Assembly: GCA_964404605.1 (NCBI GenBank)
Contig: CAYOKT010000050.1
Span: 1-20,884, forward strand
DNA: 20,884 nt
Origin: CAYOKT01 sp964404605
Lineage (GTDB): Bacteria; Electryoneota; Electryoneia; Electryoneales; Electryoneaceae
Direction: 5' to 3'
Part shown: positions 18,401 to 20,884 of the stretch, in pieces
Numbering within the stretch: position 1 is the first letter of the stretch
How the letters are laid out: every line of letters begins with the position of its first letter
The notes under the pieces: model-generated
Database searches by the model: none
What the model was told of the DNA's origin: nothing
The model's input: only the letters and a program-made list of their open reading frames with translations
Translations under genes and position numbers: made by a program

Positions 18401-20486
18401 GTACTGGACCGACCTCAACCCCTCGGGCGACCCGGCCCACGATGTCTGGGTCCTCGAGGACACCACTAACCACGTGTTCTACGTCGAGTGGTACAGCGGT
18501 CTGTGGGGCGGGGCGACGAACATCCACAACTTCGAGATAGTGCTGGATCAAACGAACTCCACCATCCAGTTCAACTACGCCAGCGCCGTTGAGGGCTGGA
18601 ATACCCCGGCATCTGTCGGCGTCGAGGATGAGTTGGGCCTCTCCGCCACCGCCATCGACCAGGCTTCGATCACGGACAACATGTCCATCCTGCTCACGCC
18701 GGCGACGGCGGAGTACGGCGAGGTGATCGGGAACGTGGTCGAATGCGATTTCAACACCCCGGTCTCCGGCGTCGCCATCTTCATCAACGATGACGCGATG
18801 CCGGTGTATATCACGGGTGATGACGGCGCGTTCGCGTTCAGCACACCCACCGGCGATCACGTTCTCACCTTCGTGCACCCGCTCTACTGGGATCTCGAGA
18901 CGGATGTGACGGTGAACGCCGGTGAAACCACCGATCTCGGCACGCTGACGTTGACCTATCCGGACGGCAGCACCAGTGTCAACAGCCTCTCGCTCGATGT
19001 GCCGATCGACGGCGATCCGCCGAGCGCGTCGGCCGACTTCGACCTGACGAGCGAAGGGTGCGGTCCGCTGGAGTGGAGCGCCTTTGTCAACGTCATTTCG
19101 ACGGTGGCCGAGGGTGAAGGCTCCTCCGGAGAGAATGGTGCGGGGTGGCAGGTGCAGTCCAGCACCCGTCCGCAGGTCCGTCCGCAGCGGGGTTCCCTCG
19201 CCGCGACGAGCAGCAAGAGCACGACCCTCGCGCCGTTCAACCGGGGCGATGTAGGACCGGTTGACATGTCCACGTCCGACCTGGACGAAGTATGGGATCT
19301 CCTCTACGACATGCCCATGGACGACCCTTACACCTTCGGCGTCGTCTCGGTGCCCGGTTTCGTGTTCGTCGGCACGTGGAGCGGCTTCTACGGCCTGCAC
19401 ATGTTCGACTTGGACGGCAACCTGATCGGTGATACCCCGTATCCGGCCGCCATGATCGGTGACGGCGGGTTCGGTCCGATCGACCTGGCGTACGACGAGA
19501 ACACCGGCGCCTTCCTGGGCGGGAATGATAACGGTGACATCTTCCGCTTCACGCCCGACATGAGCGTGACGGATCTCATCACCACCATTCCCGGCATGTG
19601 GATCTTCGCCTTGACCTATGACTGGGACAACGGCAAGATCTACGCGGCGGACGGCACCAACTTCATCGTCTACGACGAGGTACAGCAAACCGTGATGACG
19701 CTTCCGGTCCCGGCGGATATCGGTACGCCGAGCGCACTGGGATACATGCCGAACGATCCGGACGGCTACACGATCTGGGCGATGTTCGCACCGAACAGCC
19801 TCGGTTCGATCGCATACCGTTACAACCCCGAGTTCCAGGTCTGGGATCCGACCGGCATCACGATCCACGACGGTGCGGACGGCGGCATGTCCGGCGGCAT
19901 GGACATCAACACCGCCCCTCGCGGCGGCTTCTACGACATCACCACCCTCTACCAGTCCGATCCGGACATCGTCGAGGTGTATGAAGGCATTCCGGCTCAG
20001 GAGTGGCTGACCCTCGACATGGACGGTGGCGTCGTGGAGTCGGGTGAGACCATCACACTAACCCTTACCGCCGACCTCGAAGCGGCTGACTTCGAGCCGG
20101 AGGACGGCGAAACCATGAGCGCGGAAATCGTCTTCCGCGGCCCGCACTGGATGAATCCGCCGACGATCAGCGTGGATCTGACCTTCTACCTGGATGCGGA
20201 AGAGCAGGATAACCTGCTGCCGACGAAGTACGCGCTGCACCAGAACTACCCGAACCCCTTCAACCCGGTCACCGAGATCAAGTTCGATCTCGTGAAGCCG
20301 CAGGCGGTCAAGCTGTCCGTGTACAACGTCCTCGGACAGGAAGTCGCCCGCGTCCTCGACCAGCGGATGGAGGCCGGGTTCCACCAGGTCAGCTTCGATG
20401 CCTCGAAGCTCGCCAGTGGTGTCTACTTCTACCGCATCGACACCCCGGCGTTCACCGACCTGAAGAAGATGGTGCTGGTGAAGTAA
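12450..20486 (+). CDS. Giant secreted multidomain protein with T9SS type-A sorting domain
   Basis: A 2678-residue surface or extracellular protein with no recognisable enzyme domain. Order: signal peptide (1-25, cleavage after FALA); MAM-like jelly roll (76-240); Ig-like domain (242-345); three units of jelly roll plus carboxypeptidase-regulatory-like domain (351-605, 608-868, 871-1134); then two tandem copies of regulatory-like, second regulatory-like, fibronectin-III-like and NIDO-like beta domains (1048-1569, 1570-2089); another regulatory-like domain (2089-2163); an Ig/BACON-like half (2165-2213); a Ser/Thr/Gln/Arg linker (2214-2255); a propeller-like block (2256-2515); the second Ig-like half (2516-2587); and the C-terminal sorting domain (2591-2678: YPNPFNP, VYNVLGQEV, LASGVYFYRI, KKMVLVK). 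The mature chain is very acidic and I count only three cysteines. ATG 12450 follows GAGAGGTGA. Adhesion or matrix building is inferred from the domains. Confidence 0.9.
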   Translation: MGKRTWVLLLTLLFLVAWSGFALAEEAKVIDQPLDKTSPEALRLVKQNLRTMVPMLRIGTRARVTPHRSSDLDEILLSEDFTDLTDIPAGWTVVSGAGNDATDTWNVNTNASQYGVGSIADGAPFIWIKDAGGLDQSSEDLISPAFDATGYTTVLLDFDYWFDFWSGQNPATVDVSVDGGATWVNYLSLDADAEEYPVSLDISTTAAGEASVQIRWHYDDGGTYAEEWALDNIVVTGAAGDIVPPAVSVTDGPAFAIDGEDATVTVSATDNVGVTAVDLTYALWVGGAPTGEVTVPMTHLTADIYEGTIPASYYTVGDSVVYYVTASDAEGNSAQDPDGAWYLFNVYGGPVAYADDFEVDTGDWVTAQDNGDPNWERGTPTAGPGAAYEGTGAYATVLDGDYTYATDNLILDHLYDVGPGAMLTFWAWWDYESGWDGFNVQVSTDGGANWAVLDPTIGYNGSVSGLGAAFTGNISEWYHLVFDLAAYEGQTIKVKVVHLGDSSFFYYGAVVDNFEMYGVTEAVLSAQLTGTVTDDVTAAPIENARVFIAGQSALTDAAGAYSFDDIFPGTYDAEVYGPGYEQLSVPGIELANGANTQDFALTSMGATDYLVDFAADDGGWVAAGDNPQLEWGMPTSGPGSALFGENAWATVLGDMYPANMNGYLMPNRRFHVTGADASLFYWHWYEFESGWDGYNLQVSTDGGATWVIIDPDSLYPDDSIYGLDGDVGLNQPGFTGEPETWELVTFSLGAYDGMDIELRFHVGSDGSGQRYGVVFDGFGTFGAAEVPANADVSGTVTNSVSGDPVEGATVMLGNNTTVTDVDGNYAFTGLYAGDYDLSVTAFGYLDYADVVTLVDGQNVVDVAIDPLPTPTFFDDFETDNGLWIVTGTTMDWQRGIATDPDGPPEAISGDNVYATVLDGDHSSSADDYLELDMDLVAGPAAEVYFYHWLKYATGGYDGYNFQVMPSSTGVWEVVTPLSGYNDDSINYLDGEPGFTGDNGPAWELLRFDLSAYDGQSLRFRFRHGTSSVVNDFGVAIDNFSAVDLYPPGSIAGTVTDFATSDSLEGVVVVAFDAVTTDEAGRDTTDALGAYEIAMLAPGDYDLTATLAGYVQGSADAVPVNPGETTVQDFALEAETQTVAVTGTVENADDPVMPVIGALVTMWAGDTEIASGLTDDFGAFDLGDQLVGFYDFTITYDPEGSTGFHNNSYYAVDVNDGTVPLAFDIFEILPPENLSAMSGDGLISLSWEPPLNHQPLDLLTNMANRRRNAVARTRNATDPADIAKREALQRELTRLEHHIAAIRASDDLDELDDFAGYIIAMRETDSADPFVNVDTVGTDEQAVTITGLTNDTDYTFRVAADYGYDPAYLAWSDSTVAAPFQINYSVQELPNFVWYDIRTTGLGTALGEGDDTTIPVALPATFYFYGIGYDQIYVGSNGACSFTDSYVTLSNAPIPSTSAPNALIAALWDDMDPGDSPDEDAWTYYDADDNVFIIEYNTGDFPGPGSNVKNFEVVLDFNNGSILLNYNTTQSGWPSATEATVGIENETGTVGTPYDVDLLHDGLSLLFSVPGDIEGTVSDNDGDPIEGVSVAVFPAGDDVPLFGMTTGPDGMYGFSLPPGLYDILATAVGYMPGTVTDVEVFSNETTVVDITLPDESRTVDITGTVTSADNPGTPIEGATVRLHFADGSFVDAVTDAAGLYDLGDQLYGYYTFEVLSTPLGSMGFHDEAFGPIYVDDTAVPVDLEVLEIMPPVNVNATASGHAITVFWDPPLNHAGPDMLASMIEHRRAALRQLGDLGSLEAQPKIDLLRQDLARLEALQRVAEARSEDDLNSMDDFAGYFVEMTVGGQSAIVDTTGPAEESSLIAPVIPGQIYTLRVAADYGYGEEYLVWSDPVDVQPREVSYTAEVLPAAEWVDVRNDPNATQLGLSDDGEALVTFTVPFEFYGMTYGDITVGANGAASFIDTQIPYIPQPIPTPGPPDALIAPYWTDLNPSGDPAHDVWVLEDTTNHVFYVEWYSGLWGGATNIHNFEIVLDQTNSTIQFNYASAVEGWNTPASVGVEDELGLSATAIDQASITDNMSILLTPATAEYGEVIGNVVECDFNTPVSGVAIFINDDAMPVYITGDDGAFAFSTPTGDHVLTFVHPLYWDLETDVTVNAGETTDLGTLTLTYPDGSTSVNSLSLDVPIDGDPPSASADFDLTSEGCGPLEWSAFVNVISTVAEGEGSSGENGAGWQVQSSTRPQVRPQRGSLAATSSKSTTLAPFNRGDVGPVDMSTSDLDEVWDLLYDMPMDDPYTFGVVSVPGFVFVGTWSGFYGLHMFDLDGNLIGDTPYPAAMIGDGGFGPIDLAYDENTGAFLGGNDNGDIFRFTPDMSVTDLITTIPGMWIFALTYDWDNGKIYAADGTNFIVYDEVQQTVMTLPVPADIGTPSALGYMPNDPDGYTIWAMFAPNSLGSIAYRYNPEFQVWDPTGITIHDGADGGMSGGMDINTAPRGGFYDITTLYQSDPDIVEVYEGIPAQEWLTLDMDGGVVESGETITLTLTADLEAADFEPEDGETMSAEIVFRGPHWMNPPTISVDLTFYLDAEEQDNLLPTKYALHQNYPNPFNPVTEIKFDLVKPQAVKLSVYNVLGQEVARVLDQRMEAGFHQVSFDASKLASGVYFYRIDTPAFTDLKKMVLVK
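13500..15851 (+). repeat. Three coding repeats: jelly roll plus carboxypeptidase-regulatory-like unit
   Basis: Residues 351-607, 608-870 and 871-1134 are three successive units of about 260 residues. Each opens with a DDF/VDF-type strand and contains the ESGWDGxNxQVSTDGG pattern, exact in units 1 and 2 and degraded in unit 3 to TGGYDGYNFQVMPSS. Each also has an FTGx...W.L..F.L.AY.G block, ends its jelly roll with a V/I-DNF or FDGF strand, and then has GTVT...EGA/ENA...DxxGxYxF...PGxYD. DNA similarity is visible in places, for example around 13744 and 14512. Confidence 0.8.
15591..18716 (+). repeat. Two tandem ~521-residue coding super-repeats
   Basis: Residues 1048-1569 and 1570-2089 repeat the same four-domain order at an offset of 520-522 residues. 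Matching anchors are W1246 and W1766 (SWEPPLNH, FWDPPLNH), DDFAGY at 1311-1316 and 1833-1838, RVAADYGY in both, VGSNGACSF and VGANGAASF, and NFEVVLD and NFEIVLD. A further regulatory-like domain (2089-2163) looks like the start of a third copy. The copies have diverged well beyond recent duplication. Confidence 0.85.
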
Positions 20487-20500
20487 TCGAACCCTCCGGA

Positions 20501-20535
20501 GCGGGCGGGGCTTCCCGCCCGCCCGGGGGCTTTTC
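20501..20535 (+). terminator. First terminator hairpin after the giant gene
   Basis: GCGGGCGGG (20501-20509) pairs with CCCGCCCGC (20514-20522) across a 4-base loop. A short TTTT (20531-20534) follows after several G and C bases. The stem is very strong but the T-run is short and displaced. Confidence 0.5.
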
Positions 20536-20550
20536 CCGTCAACCTCAACC

Positions 20551-20583
20551 AACGGCCGGCGAGTCTATCGCCGGCCGTTTTTG
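20551..20583 (+). terminator. Strong intrinsic terminator after the giant gene
   Basis: AACGGCCGGCGA (20551-20562) and TCGCCGGCCGTT (20568-20579) form a perfect 12-bp stem with loop GTCTA, and the 3' side runs into TTTTT (20578-20582). This is the most convincing transcription end for the giant gene, 65 bases past its stop. Confidence 0.85.
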
Positions 20584-20595
20584 TTGGCGGGTGGG

Positions 20596-20735
20596 TGGCC
20601 CGGGAGCGTTTACCGCGCTGTAGCCGAAGGCAAAGGCGGGACCACATCCCGGGAACAGGTGGCTTGGGAGCGTCTCACCGCGCCGCCTGCCGCGCCGTAG
20701 CCGAAGGCGAAGGCGGGACTGCATCCCGGGGAACG
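20596..20735 (+). repeat. Two tandem copies of an intergenic repeat module
   Basis: Copy A (20596-20656) and copy B (20660-20735) share, in order, a GGCYYGGGAGCGT block, CACCGCG or TACCGCG, TAGCCGAAGGC followed by RAAGGCGGGAC, and CATCCCGGG followed by GAAC. Copy B has about 12 extra bases before the TAGCCGAAGGC core. The core also occurs, degraded, before the giant gene at 11908-11925. The stretch carries no gene-like reading frame. Confidence 0.7.
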
Positions 20736-20760
20736 CATTGGGTGGCCCTGCAAGAATAAT

Positions 20761-20778
20761 GGCACGGCACGCCGTGCC
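20761..20778 (+). repeat. Short palindromic REP-like element
   Basis: GGCACGGC (20761-20768) and GCCGTGCC (20771-20778) form an 8-bp inverted repeat with a 2-base centre, followed by CCTACAATGATGG. Such compact GC palindromes are typical of dispersed intergenic repeats. Nearby, CCCTGCAAGA (20746-20755) recurs in near-identical form (CCCTGCAAAGA) at 20846-20856. GGCCCGGGACTTC (20812-20824) repeats an element found at 11870. No gene is seen from 20584 to the window end. Confidence 0.6.
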
Positions 20779-20884
20779 CCTACAATGATGGACAGCAGGG
20801 TGGTGAATGGTGGCCCGGGACTTCCCGCCGCGGCGAGCGCCGTTCCCCTGCAAAGATTGTCGTCCTGAACGCAAGTGAAGGATC

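Noticed and set aside
13500..18716. CRISPR or tandem DNA-repeat array suggested by periodic similarity
   Set aside because: The periodicity is at the protein-domain level (about 260 and 521 residues), with diverged DNA and an intact reading frame throughout.
12408..19868. Very long minus-strand open frames opposite the giant gene (1310 and 939 codons)
   Set aside because: They mirror the codon bias of a GC-rich plus-strand gene. Their translations are Val/Arg/Asp/His-rich and lack any family pattern, while the plus strand shows clear domains, a signal peptide and a sorting tail.

Overview
This GC-rich window, roughly two-thirds G+C by eye, appears to be chromosomal DNA from a bacterium of the wider FCB group (Fibrobacteres-Chlorobi-Bacteroidetes and related candidate phyla), probably not a classical Bacteroidetes species. 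Three things suggest this. The last gene ends in a type IX secretion (T9SS) type-A sorting domain with the YPNPFNP signature. The ATP synthase beta subunit carries an insertion after its VGERTREG block that I remember from Bacteroidetes/Chlorobi sequences. Subunit a has a long exported-looking N-terminus. The exact phylum cannot be read from this window. No tRNA, rRNA, CRISPR array, transposase or phage gene was seen.

Layout. (1) 2-766: an RlmB/TrmH-family rRNA 2'-O-methyltransferase with a terminator hairpin over its stop codon. (2) 889-11790: a long plus-strand operon. A near-consensus sigma-70-type promoter (889-917) precedes a membrane-anchored M23 endopeptidase and a bactofilin. These are joined by start/stop overlaps to two small ATP-synthase-associated membrane proteins and then atpB, atpE, atpF, atpH, atpA and atpG. 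Two tandem PAPS-dependent-type sulfotransferase genes sit between atpG and atpD. The run ends with atpD and atpC and a clean intrinsic terminator. (3) 11791-12449: intergenic DNA with repeat fragments and a candidate structured leader containing its own terminator hairpin. (4) 12450-20486: one 2678-residue secreted multidomain protein. (5) 20487-20884: two terminator hairpins and a cluster of short intergenic repeats.

How the genes fit together. The atp genes encode a complete F1Fo ATP synthase (a, b, c, alpha, beta, gamma, delta, epsilon) plus two accessory membrane proteins. The c subunit lacks the sodium ligands, so a proton-driven enzyme is expected. The M23 peptidase and bactofilin form a known type of cell-shape pair, apparently co-transcribed with energy metabolism here. 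The sulfotransferases have no obvious link to ATP synthase and look inserted. The giant protein is built from MAM-like jelly rolls, carboxypeptidase-regulatory-like domains, two fibronectin-III-like domains each interrupted by a predicted alpha-helical hairpin, two NIDO-like beta domains, and a propeller-like block nested in a split Ig-like domain. It looks like a large surface or extracellular adhesin or matrix protein.

The points most worth a second look are the ATG-less second sulfotransferase (ACG placed after a perfect Shine-Dalgarno), the structured leader of the giant gene, the helical insertions in its FnIII domains, and the composite operon.
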